Shown one piece after another: positions 35,121-46,450 of a DNA stretch of 64,000 nt; the stretch's first letter is position 1, and each line of letters opens with the position of its first letter. The DNA is taken from contig NC_035176.2 of the NCBI RefSeq assembly GCF_001659605.2, forward strand, positions 25,414,716-25,478,715. Direction: 5' to 3'. Source of the stretch: Manihot esculenta (lineage: Eukaryota; Streptophyta; Magnoliopsida; Malpighiales; Euphorbiaceae). The notes beneath the pieces were generated by a model. It was given only the letters and a program-made list of their open reading frames with translations. It was not told where the DNA came from and made no database searches. The position numbers were made by a program, and so were the translations under genes.

Positions 35121-38100
35121 TTAAAAGAGATGAGGGTACTGCTGGAGCATAGACCCCCGTGTCTCCCAAGTGCATTCTTCCAAGTTGTGGTGGTTCCACA
35201 GGACTTTCACCATCGGGATTTCCTTGTTTCTTAACTTCCTGATCTGGGTGTCTATGATCCGCACTGGCTGTTCAACATAGGTGAGATCCTCTTGGACCTC
35301 CACATCAGGCTCACTAAGAACCTTGCTCGGATCTGACACAAACTTCCTCAACATTGAAACATGGAAAACCGGATGGATTCTTTCCATCGAAGCAGGTAAA
35401 TCCAGCTTGTACGACACATTCCCAATCTTTTGCAAGATTTCGAAGGGTCCGATGTATCGTGGGGCTAGCTTACCTTTCTTCCCGAAGCGAACCACTCCCT
35501 TCATTGGAGACACCTTGAGCAATACCAGATCCCCCTCCTGAAACTCTAACTGTCTTCTGTGGACGTCTGCATAGCTCTTCTGTCTGCTGGCAGCAGTCTT
35601 GATTCTCTCTCTGATTATGGGTACCACCCTGCTGGTGATCTCTACTAGCTCAGGCCCTGCTAAGGCCTTTTCTCCAACTTCCTCCCAGCAAACAGGTGAT
35701 CTGCACTTCCTCCCATATAAAGCTTCATATGGAGCCATCCCGAGGCTAGCATGATGGCTGTTGTTGTAGGCAAACTCCACCAAAGGTAGATGCTGCCTCC
35801 AAGAACCGCCAAAGTCCAGCACACACATTCTGAGCATATCCTCGATAGTCTGGATGGTCCTCTCTGACTGTCCGTCTGTCTGGGGGTGGAAGGCAGTACT
35901 GAAATCCAACCTAGTACCCATGGCATTCTGCAGACTCCGCCAAAATCTGGAGGTGAACTGGGGCCCTCTATCTGACACTATAGAAACAGGAACCCCATGC
36001 AGTCTGACTATCTCATCTACATACACCTGCGCCAACTTGTCCACAGAATAACCACTCCTGACAGGGATGAAGTGAGCAGATTTGGTGAGTCTGTCCACAA
36101 TCACCCATATGGAGTCCACTCTGTTGGACGCCACCGGTAACCCCACTACGAAATCCATAGCTATATTTTCCCATTTCCATTCTGGAATAGGTAGCGGGTT
36201 AAGCATTCCAGCCGGCTTCTGATGTTCCAGCTTCACCCTCTGACATACTTCGCAGGCTGACACGAACTGTGCCACTTCTTTCTTCATCGCTGGCCACCAA
36301 TAAACTTTCTTCAGATCCTGATACATTTTGGTGGCTCCGGGGTGAATGCTGTATCTTGCATTATGAGCTTCTCTCATAATGTCTCCTTTTAGCCCAATGT
36401 CATCTGGTACACATAGTCTGCTCCCAAAGCGGAGGATCCCCTTGCTGTCGAATCTGAACTCACTGTCATTGCCTGACTGAACAGTCCTGGCAATCTTCAC
36501 TAACTCTGGGTCCTCATGCTGTTTCTGAGCCACTTGCTCCAGAAACACGGGTGCTACTCTCATCTGGGCCACCAAGGCACCTGTACCAGACAACTCCATC
36601 TGTAGACCTTCCTCAATAAGCTTGTAGAGCTCCTTCACCACTGGCCTCCTCTCTGCCGCTATATGGGATAAACTGCCTAGTGACTTCCGGCTTAGGGCGT
36701 CTGCCACGACATTCGCCTTACCCGGATGATACTGAATCTTGCAATCATAGTCACTCAGCAGCTCTACCCATCTTCTCTGTCTCAAATTCAGATCCCTCTG
36801 ACTCAAGATGTACTGCAGGCTCTTATGATCTGTAAAGATCTCACATTTTACCCCGTAGAGGTAGTGCCTCCACATCTTGAGTGCAAAGATTACTGCTGCC
36901 ATCTCAAGGTCATGTGTGGGGTAATTCAACTCATGCTTCTTCAGCTGCCTAGAAGCATAAGCGATCACCCTCTCATTCTGCATAAGCACACATCCCAGTC
37001 CCACACGGGACGCATCACAAAAGACTGTAAAGTCCTCTCCACTAGATGGCAGTGCCAACACTGGTGCCGAAGTCAACCTCTTCTTAAGCTCTTCAAAACT
37101 CTCTTCGCACTGGTCGGTCCACAGAAATTTCTGATTCTTCCTGGTTAGTCTGGTCAGAGGAGCTGCTATCTTTGAGAAGTCCTGAACGAACCTCCTGTAG
37201 TAACCTGCCAAACCCAAGAAACTCCTGATCTCTGTCACTGAAGTGGGTCTAGGCCAGTTAACCACAGTCTCTGTCTTCTTGGGGTCTACCTCTATCCCAT
37301 TCTCTGACACTACATGCCCCAAGAATGAAATGCTCCTCAGCCAGAACTCACATTTAGAGAACTTGGCATACAAGCCATGTTCCCTCAAAGTCTGCAAGAC
37401 CAACCGCAGATGATGGGCATGCTCCTCTGCATTCCTGGAATACACTAAGATATCATCTATGAAGACAATAACGAAGTGATCCAGGTACTGGCTAAACACT
37501 CGGTTCATGAGATCCATGAATGCTGCAGGGGCGTTGGTTAACCCGAACGGCATTACAAGGAACTCAAAATGCCCATATCTGGTCCTGAAAGCTGTTTTCG
37601 GCACGTCTTCATCCCTTATCCTTAGCTGATGGTACCCCGATCTTAGATCTATTTTGGAGAAACAACCCGCTCCGGCTAGCTGGTCGAATAGATCATCGAT
37701 CCTTGGCAATGGGTACCTATTCTTGGTAGTGACTTTGTTCAACTGCCTGTAGTCGATACAAAGTCTAAGGGATCCATCCTTCTTCCTCACAAACAAGACC
37801 GGAGCACCCCAAGGTGAGGTACTCTGTCGGATGAAACCCTTTTCTACCAGTTCTTGCAACTGTTCTCTCAACTCCTTTAACTCGGCTGGAGCCATCCTGT
37901 AGGGAGGGATAGAGATCAGTCTAGTTCCAGGCACCAACTCTATCTCGAACTCTATCTCCCTAGCAGGTGGTAAACCTGGAAGCTCATCAGGAAAGACATC
38001 CTGAAACTCTCTGACAACTGGCACCGAGGCCGGCTCCCTGACCTGACTGTCTAGCTCTCTCACATGAGCTAAGTACCCCTGACATCCCTTCCTAAGCAAC

Positions 38101-40133
38101 CTACGAGCCTGAAGAGCTGATATCAGACCTCTAGGTGTGCCCCTCTTGTCTCCTCTGAAGACGACCTCTGACCCGTTCTGATCTCTGAACCTGACTACCT
38201 TGTCCCTGCAGTCCAGGGTAGCACCATGGGTAGATAGCCAATCCATCCCTAGAATGACGTCAAAGTCTGTCAAATCTAGAACCACAAGGTCGGCGGAGAG
38301 GCATCTTCCCTCAATAAAAACTGGACTGTACTGGCAGACTGACACTGCCACTGACGGGTCACACTTGGGTCCACTGACCCATAGGGGACACTCTAACCCA
38401 GAGACTATCAGACCTAACCTCTCAACGGCTCTCGGAGCAATAAATGAATGAGATGCACCCGGGTCCATTAATGCATACACATCAGAACACCCAATGACGA
38501 GATTACCTGACACCACGGTGTTGGATGTGTTAGCCTCCTGCTGAGTCATGGTGAAGATCCTGGCTGGAGCTGACGGACCTTCACCTCGGGAACCAGAAGA
38601 AGAGGCTGCCCCTCTCCCTCTACCTCTGCCACTGCCCTGAGTTGTGGCTGGAACTGCTGGCTGTGCCACACTACCAGAAGCTGTCTGCTGGGGCTGGCCC
38701 ATAAAAGGCGCTCTAGGACAATCCCGAGCTATGTGTCCCCCCTGTCCACATCTGAAACATGCATTAGTCCCAGCTCGACACACTCCCCTGTGCGGTCTTC
38801 CACATCTCTGGCATTCTGTACCATCTGAGCCTGAGCTCGAGCCACCGCCAAATCCCAGACCGGATTTCAACTTATTCCAAAACTTATTCTTCTTCGGCTT
38901 CTTGGTGGTGCTATCCCACCTCTTCTTACCTGAGCTCTGAGAAGAGAAACCTGGTCCTCCTCTGCTTGGGGTCTTAACCCCTGAAGACTGGGTCACTGAC
39001 TGCCTCACTGACCCCTCAACTATAGCACTTGCCTCCATTCTTCGAGCCATATCCACCACAGTGTGGAAACTTTCTCTCTCAGCTGACTGAACCAACGAGG
39101 AGTACCTGGAATGCAGCTTCATAACATATTTCTTGGCTTTCTTCGTATCTGAATCTAGAGCTTGCCCTGAAAAAGGCAATAGCTCCAAGAATTTATCCGT
39201 GAACTCTTCTACACTCATGTGCTCTGACTGCCTCAGTTGCTCAAACTCAATCATCTTCAGTTCTCTAGAACTGTCTGGAAAAGCCCATCCAGCGAACTCA
39301 TTCGCAAAATCCTCCCATGTCATACCGTCTAGTCTCGGGTCCACATAACACTTGAACCATTCCCGTGCCTTCTTGCACTTTAAAGTGAACCCTGCCATCT
39401 GAATGGCCCTGCTGTCACTAGCCCCTAGCTCATCAGTTATAGTCTTCACCACTCTTAGATACTCAAAGGGGTCATCCCCTGACTTGTATTTGGGAGCATC
39501 TAGCTTGAGGTAATCTGTCATCTTTACCTTGCTCCCATCCACTGAGCTAGGTCTAGGTGGTTGGGTAACTGGGGCTGCTGGTTCTGTAGGTGGTGGAGGT
39601 GGAGGTGCAGCATTCCCCGAGGTGGGGTTTGCCGGATTTGGATAGAAGGGTGAGGGTGGATAAGCTGGGTACTGTGTGTAGGGTGGATAGAAAGGTGGAT
39701 AAGGCATGTAGGTAGGGTAGGGGTTAAAGCTGGAGTAGTCCGATGTGCCTCCCATCGGATACCCTGAACCCTGTGGAAAGGGTGGATAATGGGGTGGAAA
39801 ACCATACCCCGAGGCCTGAACGCCTCCCTGTGACTCCCCTGTCCCTTCTTCCTGCATGCTCACATCCAGGTTCCCATCCCTCCTCTGATCCTCTTCCATA
39901 ACCTCCCTCACATCTGAAGAACTTCCACCTCTATCTGTCCCCCTTCTGCTAGCATTAAAAGACCTTCTAGGGTCCCTTGACACCCTTTCTCTGTTGGCTC
40001 TACAAGACATTGCCCTAGGCAATGTAGGAGGTCGGGCGCTCGTGCCCTCATCCTCAGGCGGCACTCCAGTCAATCGCGCAGATCGACGAGTTCCTCTCAT
40101 CCTATTCTCTGAAAAACAGCCCATAACAAGCAA
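35121..40133 (-). CDS. Gypsy B gag-pol polyprotein, intact
   Basis: 1670 codons without a break. In order: gag domain (about residues 200-400), CCHC knuckle [14 protein letters not shown] (about 459-472), protease with DPGASHSF (Asp about 557), RT with FIDDILVYS (about 891-899), RNase H with [11 protein letters not shown] (about 1038), zinc-binding integrase segment ending CEVCQRVK, and integrase core with [11 protein letters not shown] and [10 protein letters not shown]. The C-terminus, [14 protein letters not shown]...YPHLF, is the chromodomain-like tail of Tekay/Del chromoviruses, thought to steer integration to heterochromatin. Translation may start at the ATG 12 codons further in ([10 protein letters not shown]), which is conserved with Gypsy A. 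Flanking LTRs are almost identical, so this could be a recently active copy. Confidence 0.95.
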   Translation of the reverse strand: MLVMGCFSENRMRGTRRSARLTGVPPEDEGTSARPPTLPRAMSCRANRERVSRDPRRSFNASRRGTDRGGSSSDVREVMEEDQRRDGNLDVSMQEEGTGESQGGVQASGYGFPPHYPPFPQGSGYPMGGTSDYSSFNPYPTYMPYPPFYPPYTQYPAYPPSPFYPNPANPTSGNAAPPPPPPTEPAAPVTQPPRPSSVDGSKVKMTDYLKLDAPKYKSGDDPFEYLRVVKTITDELGASDSRAIQMAGFTLKCKKAREWFKCYVDPRLDGMTWEDFANEFAGWAFPDSSRELKMIEFEQLRQSEHMSVEEFTDKFLELLPFSGQALDSDTKKAKKYVMKLHSRYSSLVQSAERESFHTVVDMARRMEASAIVEGSVRQSVTQSSGVKTPSRGGPGFSSQSSGKKRWDSTTKKPKKNKFWNKLKSGLGFGGGSSSGSDGTECQRCGRPHRGVCRAGTNACFRCGQGGHIARDCPRAPFMGQPQQTASGSVAQPAVPATTQGSGRGRGRGAASSSGSRGEGPSAPARIFTMTQQEANTSNTVVSGNLVIGCSDVYALMDPGASHSFIAPRAVERLGLIVSGLECPLWVSGPKCDPSVAVSVCQYSPVFIEGRCLSADLVVLDLTDFDVILGMDWLSTHGATLDCRDKVVRFRDQNGSEVVFRGDKRGTPRGLISALQARRLLRKGCQGYLAHVRELDSQVREPASVPVVREFQDVFPDELPGLPPAREIEFEIELVPGTRLISIPPYRMAPAELKELREQLQELVEKGFIRQSTSPWGAPVLFVRKKDGSLRLCIDYRQLNKVTTKNRYPLPRIDDLFDQLAGAGCFSKIDLRSGYHQLRIRDEDVPKTAFRTRYGHFEFLVMPFGLTNAPAAFMDLMNRVFSQYLDHFVIVFIDDILVYSRNAEEHAHHLRLVLQTLREHGLYAKFSKCEFWLRSISFLGHVVSENGIEVDPKKTETVVNWPRPTSVTEIRSFLGLAGYYRRFVQDFSKIAAPLTRLTRKNQKFLWTDQCEESFEELKKRLTSAPVLALPSSGEDFTVFCDASRVGLGCVLMQNERVIAYASRQLKKHELNYPTHDLEMAAVIFALKMWRHYLYGVKCEIFTDHKSLQYILSQRDLNLRQRRWVELLSDYDCKIQYHPGKANVVADALSRKSLGSLSHIAAERRPVVKELYKLIEEGLQMELSGTGALVAQMRVAPVFLEQVAQKQHEDPELVKIARTVQSGNDSEFRFDSKGILRFGSRLCVPDDIGLKGDIMREAHNARYSIHPGATKMYQDLKKVYWWPAMKKEVAQFVSACEVCQRVKLEHQKPAGMLNPLPIPEWKWENIAMDFVVGLPVASNRVDSIWVIVDRLTKSAHFIPVRSGYSVDKLAQVYVDEIVRLHGVPVSIVSDRGPQFTSRFWRSLQNAMGTRLDFSTAFHPQTDGQSERTIQTIEDMLRMCVLDFGGSWRQHLPLVEFAYNNSHHASLGMAPYEALYGRKCRSPVCWEEVGEKALAGPELVEITSRVVPIIRERIKTAASRQKSYADVHRRQLEFQEGDLVLLKVSPMKGVVRFGKKGKLAPRYIGPFEILQKIGNVSYKLDLPASMERIHPVFHVSMLRKFVSDPSKVLSEPDVEVQEDLTYVEQPVRIIDTQIRKLRNKEIPMVKVLWNHHNLEECTWETRGSMLQQYPHLF

Positions 40134-40358
40134 ACATTAGTATCATATGGTTCATGTGGGCACACATGAACCCTCATCACATACATCACATAGCATAGCA
40201 TATCATCATTGCACATGTGTTCTATCATGGCATATCACATCATCATAGTAAGACAGGACTCTACATCCTATCCTAGTGGACATGACCTTTCCTATGGTGC
40301 TTGACCTTCTATAACATCTATGAGCCCGACACTCTAGGTCCGACCATATGAACCTAGG

Positions 40359-40370
40359 GCTTTGATACCA
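40359..40370 (-). promoter_or_regulatory. Gypsy B primer-binding site
   Basis: TGGTATCAAAGC on the minus strand, three bases inside the 5' LTR (40374-42614). A duplicate lies at 32756-32767 beside the inner LTR. Confidence 0.85.
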
Positions 40371-41004
40371 TTCTGTAACGCCCCGGAAAACCGGACCGCT
40401 ACCGGCGCTAGGATCCGGGTCGACTTAAGGCCGCCGGGACCCGTAGCAAGCCTGACATATAACCTGTAAACCTGTATAATCCCATACATGATCAACCACA
40501 TGCATAAAAATTAAAACTTTCCTTCATACATACTGTCAATCAACTAACTCAACCTGTGCATACTCTGATCATATACATAACATAGTCCCTCTGTGGGATC
40601 TCATCAAGCCTTAAAGGCAAAACAACCTGTGTTGAGTTAGTTTACATAAACATCATAACATAAGATCATGTATATACAAAAGGGATTAACAAGACATTAT
40701 GGTCAAGCACAACTCTATCCTCAATAACCTCAATAAAACTCATTACATAACATACTAAATCTCTTACATTACATCAATACAATTGTCATGTCCACAACTA
40801 ACTATAACATACATATGACTTTTCTCTTCTTGTCTTCTCTATCTATCCCGTACCTGCAAACCTGGGGGTTAGGGGAGAGGGGTGAGCTAGATGCCCAGTG
40901 AGTAGAACTATAAAAAGGAATATATAAAACATGCTATCATGAATGCGTCACTGCACAAATAAATCACACCACGGATGGACTGATTCAAAAATCCCTCAAC
41001 TCCA

Positions 41005-41163
41005 TGCCCGGCCCTATTATGGGCACCACAGGACTTCGTATTGCCCGGCCCTATTATGGGCACCACAGGACTTTGTACTCGGAGTTATTGCCCGGCCCTA
41101 TTATGGGCACCACAGGTCTTCGTATTGCCCGGCCCTATTATGGGCACCACAGGACTTCGTACT
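41005..41163. repeat. 37-bp minisatellite in Gypsy B LTR, second copy
   Basis: Same four-unit array as 33402-33560 at an offset of 7603 bp, with one base difference in the second unit (CTTTGTA against CTTCGTA). Confidence 0.93.
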
Positions 41164-42249
41164 AGGAAGGCTAATGAATCATCCTAATGTCCATCCACTA
41201 TCATCCATCACAATAATACAATGCGGCATAGTCGTGAATTCTAATGCAAACAACCTACAATATGATCATGATGCATGAAGCATGATAAAAGCATTTCATT
41301 TCTTAATTTAAAAAGTTAAGTTTAGTTCCACTCACCTCTGGCTGACTCTGACTAACTCTGTAGCAGCTGGCTCACTGCTGGGGTCCTTGGTTCCTCGGGT
41401 CCGAACCTACACAGGTGGACTCCAATGAGGGACCAAACATACATAAACATGACTCTAAAATATCCCCCAAAAACCCCCTAAAACATCATGAGAACATCAC
41501 AGAAAATATGCATGAAATGGCTGAACAGGGCACCTTCGGCGGCACCTTCGGCGGCCGAAAGTCCTGGACAGAGACGAAACTCAGCTAGGTTCGGCGGCAC
41601 CTTCGGCGGCCGAAAGTGCCAGACAGAGACGAAAGTCTCCTTTCGGGGGCAACTTCGGCAGCCGAAAGGCCTGCCTCCCCAGCCATGTTCGGCGGCCGAA
41701 AGTACCTTCGGCTGCCGAACCTGGTTTCTGCCAAAGGGCAGAAACTTGGCTCCCTTTGCACATTTCGCCTCCAAACCTTTCAAACATGCATATTTTTCAA
41801 CCAAAGCATGCATACAAGTTCCTAGGGGCCTCAAACATGCATATGCCCCAACTACAACACTTCAAACATACTCAACATGCCACATTGCTCAAAGATCACA
41901 TAAAACTTAACATTTACTTAAAAACTCATACAACCCTATACATGCCATTCTACCCCATAAAACTTCATAAAACTTACTTAAATCATACATTGAGCTTAAG
42001 ATCGGCTCTTACCTCTTGAAGATCGAGGGTTGAGGAGATCTAAACTTGGAGATGGGAGGAGTTTCAAACTTTTGGGTCTCCAAGCTCCAAAACTCGTTCT
42101 AAGCTCAAAGATCTTCAAAACCAAAGTTATAAACTTGTAAAAATCATGGAAAAAGGAAGGAAAAGCTCAAGATTGAGGGAGGAGCGGCGGAGGCTCACCT
42201 TGGCCGACAATGGGAGAGAAAAAGCTCGCCCGTGCGGACCAAAGGGACC

Positions 42250-42258
42250 CTTTTATAG
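42250..42258 (-). promoter_or_regulatory. Probable TATA box in Gypsy B 5' LTR
   Basis: CTATAAAAG on the minus strand. The same motif in the same context is conserved at 34647-34655 (minus) and in Gypsy A at 45105-45113 (plus). Confidence 0.6.
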
Positions 42259-42614
42259 TGGCTGGCCAGGCCACGTTCGGGGGCCGAATGTGCCTCCGTA
42301 TCCATGCAATGTTCGGCGGCCGAACATGAGGTTCGGCGGCCGAACCTGCAATTCCCTCATTCATGCTTTCGGGGGCCTAACGTGCCTCCTAATCACATGC
42401 ATGTTCGGCGGCCGAACTTGTCTTTCGGCGGCCGAACCTGGGTTTTCCTCCAATGCTATTTTCCTGCAAAAACTTATTTAAAATCATACTTAAAAACCCT
42501 AAAATGCATGAAAACATTTCATAAAACATGATTTTACCCTTCTAGAGGCTTCCGACATCAGAGATTCCACCGGACGGTAGGAATTCCGATACCGGAGTCT
42601 AGCCGGGTATTACA

Positions 42615-43392
42615 CTTTATCTAACCCCCACTCTAGCAAGCAAGTCTCAATTGCTCTGCCTACTGCTTCACCTTTATGACTTGAAATGGGACAAAAATTA
42701 ATGATTCTCTTATGCAACTTCCAATCATTGTCAATAAAGTGAGCGGTTATGCACATGTAATTAATGCGCTGCAATGATGTCCATGTATCTGTAGTAAGAC
42801 TCACCCTTTGACAATTTTTCTTAAAAAAAGACCTCAATTTTGATCTCTCCTCAATAAACAAATCATAACAATCACGTGAAATTGTCCAACGAGAGGGAAT
42901 CCTAAACCTTGGACAAATTGCTCTCATGAAGCTTCTAAAACCTTCTCCTTCCACAAATCTAAAAGGCAATTCATCAATAATTATCATATGGACAAGGGCC
43001 TTCCTAATTGCATTTTCATCATACTTCCAAGTAGTAAGAGTGCCTAAATCATTCACATTATTGTCACTTGCAGTATTTTGCAATGATAATTGTGCTTGTC
43101 TAGTCTCAATAGAATGTGGGTGTTTTTTGCATGAATTAAGGTGATTCCTAAGTGCAGTAGTTCCGTTTTTCTTTGGATCACAACAAAATTCCTTTTTGCA
43201 ATAATTACACTTACCTTTTAATTCACCTTCACTATTGACGAATCTTGTGAAGTGATCCCAAACTACAGACCTTGGCTTTACTGGTTTTCTCTTTGCTCTT
43301 GATGATGTGGTTAATTCTGTTGAAGCGTCAGTACTAGTTTGATTCGAATCACTAGTACTATTTGGAAGTATCTGATCATTTCGTGACTCCAT
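42615..43392 (-). pseudogene. hAT transposase (RICESLEEPER-like), N-terminal half
   Basis: About 259 codons remain. A BED-type zinc finger lies at residues 43-92 (C62, C65, H84, C88 visible). A conserved hAT region follows, with SLTTDTWTS near residue 202 supplying the first catalytic aspartate of the RNase H-like fold. The frame is cut after LLEWGLDKV by the Gypsy B LTR. The rest of the catalytic core and the C-terminal dimerisation domain are absent from the other hAT fragment (30677-31126), which looks like 3' non-coding sequence. The ATG at 43392 begins the BED-containing protein; a leader exon may lie in 44560-44940. Confidence 0.87.
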
Positions 43393-45081
43393 GATTCACC
43401 TAAAAAGTAACAACATAAAAAAAAAGGAATTGGAAATAATATTAACAACAATATTCAATTGGACATAAGCTTAGTTAATAACAATATAAAAAAAGGAATT
43501 GGAAATAATATTAACAACAATATTCAATTGGACATAAGCCTAATCAGTTGTCTGTTGTTAAAATATTAAAATTTTTAAATCATAATAAACTCTAATTATC
43601 TTAAATATTCAGTAAATTATTTCATCACTAAACTTCCAACCTACTCCTAACCAAAATCAGGCCAAGAGCCACAAGATGAAATTCCACAACAGACTATATT
43701 AATCCCAATGAATAAACCATGTTAAGTTTTTTATCTCTACTCTCAGCTGTCTCTCACTTCTTGGCAGTCCTTGTGTTCATAAACTAGGAAGTCAAGAGCA
43801 ATATATTTCAGGGGCTCCCCCCACACAGATCCTATATCTAGAAACAAGTCACAAGCGAATATGCAAATCATGTTGTAATGCCTCATCAATAAAACCTTTT
43901 TTGCCCGTTGACTCAATTAAAATTTAATGATCAAACTTAGTGCAAAGTTTAATGGCCATTAATATAATTTACTCCGTAACAAAACTAAAAACTAAGATTG
44001 AATTCCAAATACTGTGGAGCATTCAATTGCTCCAGTTATGTCCTGCATTCAATTACATTTTGCTGTTTCCAAAAAAGAATTATACTCACAAATCAGTTAA
44101 ACATACATAAACTTTACATTGAGCTGAAGTTTTGGCTGTATAATAGTTATGCACACTTGATTGTTAATCCCAAATTCATTTAGGACTTTTAACAAATAGT
44201 CAAATATCTTCTGAAATGTCTCTAAAGCCTACACAATAAACTTGCACTGAAATGGTAATTACTAATAAGATGCATATACATTTTAAAAATGGTGAAGAGA
44301 AAAACAGAAACTATCAGTAACCTCTGCAATTTAATTGGAAGGAAAAATCTCTCATGCTCATATCTATTGGCTCATTAAAAATTCACAATACAAAGAAAGA
44401 AAGGGAACAAATAAAAAGGCAAACAAAACCAAAATCTCTCTGCATCCCAAACCTATTTACCACTATCTGCACACTACCTGAACCCATCCAACCATGAACC
44501 TTTTTTATTGTTTAATGAAATTTTAATCATATGAAACATTAGGTAGAATAAGCTGAAAAGCGGTAGTACCTCTGCTCTCAAGAGATCAGTCCACGGTCGG
44601 CGGCGAAACTCACCAAATCGACGGGAAAGAGGTTGATGGTCGACGGTCGACGGTCGGCGGTCGGAGGTCGACGAGAAAGAGAAAGAGAGGCCAGGGGGAG
44701 GAATCGGGATTCGAGAATCGAGAGAGAGAATAGGGGTTCGGGGGGAATAGGGTTCGAGAGAAGAGAGGAGACTGCAGAATGTGGAGAACGGGAACGGGAT
44801 GAATGAAGGGGTTCGATGGATGGGGTTGGGCTGCTGAAGCCGCTTCGATAGGCCAGGCCAGGGGGGAGGGCTCGGGCTCAGGCATGGGCTTGGGCCTTGC
44901 CAAATCGGTTTTTCGGTTTGATCGGTTATTTAACATATTTAAACCGAACCGAACCGAAAACCGAAAAATTTTAAAAATACTAACCGAACCAAACCGATCA
45001 TACCGCTTAACCGAACCGAAAAACCGAAATTAATCGGTTCGGTTCGGTTTTTCGGTTTAAACCAAAAAACGCTCTCCCCTA
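43393..45081 (-). other. hAT 5' non-coding region and terminus
   Basis: Sequence upstream of the transposase ATG to the element end. It includes a 68-bp tandem duplication (about 43409-43544) and a GC-richer stretch at 44560-44900 that may be the promoter and leader. At 44905-45060 lies the CGGTTCGG-rich subterminal block. No other gene is supported; ORFs on either strand here are short. Confidence 0.6.
43409..43544. repeat. 68-bp tandem duplication inside the hAT leader
   Basis: Two near-identical copies containing GGAATTGGAAATAATATT (at about 43426 and 43494), spaced 68 bp. Confidence 0.85.
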
Positions 45082-45104
45082 CCCGAACGTGGCCTGGCCA
45101 GCCA

Positions 45105-45113
45105 CTATAAAAG
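45105..45113 (+). promoter_or_regulatory. Probable TATA box in Gypsy A 5' LTR
   Basis: CTATAAAAG lies 15 bp right of the hAT target duplication. Everything upstream of it in the LTR is now 14.4 kb away. Confidence 0.6.
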
Positions 45114-46293
45114 GGTCCCTTGGCCGAAAACGGGCGAGCTTTTTCCCCATTTCCGGCCAAGGTGAGTTCTCCGCCACCCCTCACCGATCTTGAGTCTTTT
45201 CCTTCAGATCTTTCGAGTTTTTCACTAGTTTTCATCTTGTTTTGAAGATTTCCGAGTTTTGAGCAAGTTTTGGAGCTTTGAGGTTTAAGAACTCAAATCT
45301 CTTCCAACTCCAAGTTAGATCGCCTCTACCCTCGATCTTCAAGAGGTAAGAGTCGATCTCTAGCTTACTTTATGTTTTAAGCAAATTTTATGCAAGTTCA
45401 TGGGGTAGAAAATGCATGTGTAGCTTATGTTGAGCTTATGGGTTTTTGATGTGATTTTGAACAATGTGGCTTGCAAATGTATGTTTGATGTGTTTTAGAT
45501 GGGGTTTTAGTTAGTTGATGCCCCTAGGAACTTGTATGCTTGTGTATGAGTGTTGTAGAATAGGTTTATGCATGTTTGGATGAGAGTGGAGGCATAAATG
45601 CATAAGGGAGCTGAGTTTCTGCCATTCTGGGAGAAACCAGGTTCGGCAGCCGAAGGAACTTTCGGCCGCCGAACGTGCTTGTAGAGGCAGCCTTCGGCTG
45701 CCGAAGCTTGCCCCCGAAAGGAGACTTTCGTCTCTGTCTGGGAGTTTCGGTCGCCGAAAGTGCCGCCGAACATGCATGAGTTTCGCCTCTGTCTGGGAGT
45801 TTCGGCCGCCGAAGGTGCCGCCGAACCTGCCTGACTTTCGGCTCTGGAGGGACTTTCGGCCGCCGAACCTGCCGCCGAAAGTGCCCTGTCCAGCCCTTTC
45901 TTGCATGTTTTTCTATGATTATTCTATGATGTTTTAGGGGGTTTTTGGGGAATAGTTTAGAGTTATGTTCATGTATGTTTGGTCCCTCATTTGAGTCCAC
46001 CTGTGTAGGTTCGGACCCGAGGAACCGAGGACCCCAGCAGTGAGTCTGTTGCCCCAGTGTCTGGTCAGAGCTATCCAGAGGTGAGTGGAATAACTCTTTA
46101 TGTTTTTAAGCAAATCAATTGGAAGGATTGAGCATGATCATGCATCATGAATGCCATGTGATGAATTAGGTTGTTTTCATTAGAATTCACGAATATGTTG
46201 CATTGCATAGTTTAAATGTTGATGTGGATGAATGTTGGATGATCCATAGCCCTCGATCTATGATATGACTATGTGATATGTACGGTACGGAAT

Positions 46294-46450
46294 GTAAGAC
46301 CAGTGGGACCCATTCTACGTTCGCTGGCACTATGTAAGGGAAAGACCATGACCCATTCTACGTTCTGGCACAGTTGGACACTGTTATGTTATGATATGTA
46401 AGGGAAAGACCAGGACCCATTCTACGTTCTGGCACAGTTGGACCATGTAG
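46294..46450. repeat. Minisatellite in Gypsy A LTR
   Basis: Three imperfect units containing GACCCATTCTACGTTC(T/G) and GGCAC, about 45-65 bp apart. Repeated at about 51565-51720 in the 3' LTR. It occupies the same LTR position as the unrelated 37-bp array of Gypsy B. Confidence 0.8.

Larger units (their letters stand above)
31127..42614 (-). mobile_element. Ty3/gypsy retrotransposon (Gypsy B) with truncated tandem second copy: LTR, internal, LTR, partial internal
   Basis: Read on the minus strand: LTR 42614-40374, internal region 40373-35012 with a 1670-codon ORF, LTR 35011-32771, then a second internal start 32770-31127 that breaks inside the gag zinc knuckle. Segments 31127-35011 and 38730-42614 are direct repeats of 3885 bp at an offset of 7603 bp. 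The right end sits inside the hAT transposase gene. The left end lacks an LTR, so no target duplication can be tested. Such a layout is expected from unequal recombination between LTRs, or from insertion of a tandem form, followed by a deletion. Confidence 0.92.
40374..42614 (-). repeat. Gypsy B 5' LTR
   Basis: 2241 bp, the same length as the inner LTR. It holds the promoter for the intact ORF. It ends GGGTATTACA directly against the hAT transposase reading frame at 42615. Confidence 0.95.
30677..45081 (-). mobile_element. hAT transposon inserted in the Gypsy A 5' LTR and itself interrupted by Gypsy B
   Basis: A perfect 8-bp duplication CCCGAACG (30669-30676 and 45082-45089) brackets the element. 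Its ends are TAGCCCTGTGC on the left and, inverted, TAGGGGAGAGC on the right. Both subterminal regions (30690-30840 and 44905-45060) are dense in CGGTTCGG/CCGAACCG motifs. Remaining hAT sequence is 30677-31126 and 42615-45081, about 2.9 kb. It encodes the N-terminal half of a BED-finger transposase; the catalytic C-terminal half is gone, lost when the Gypsy B cluster arrived or later. On both sides the host LTR continues in register. Confidence 0.9.

Noticed and set aside
38200..39348. Plus-strand ORFs opposite Gypsy B gag-pol, and the matching minus-strand ones at 48088-49236
   Set aside because: Antisense shadows of a real coding region. They recur wherever the gag-pol sequence recurs.
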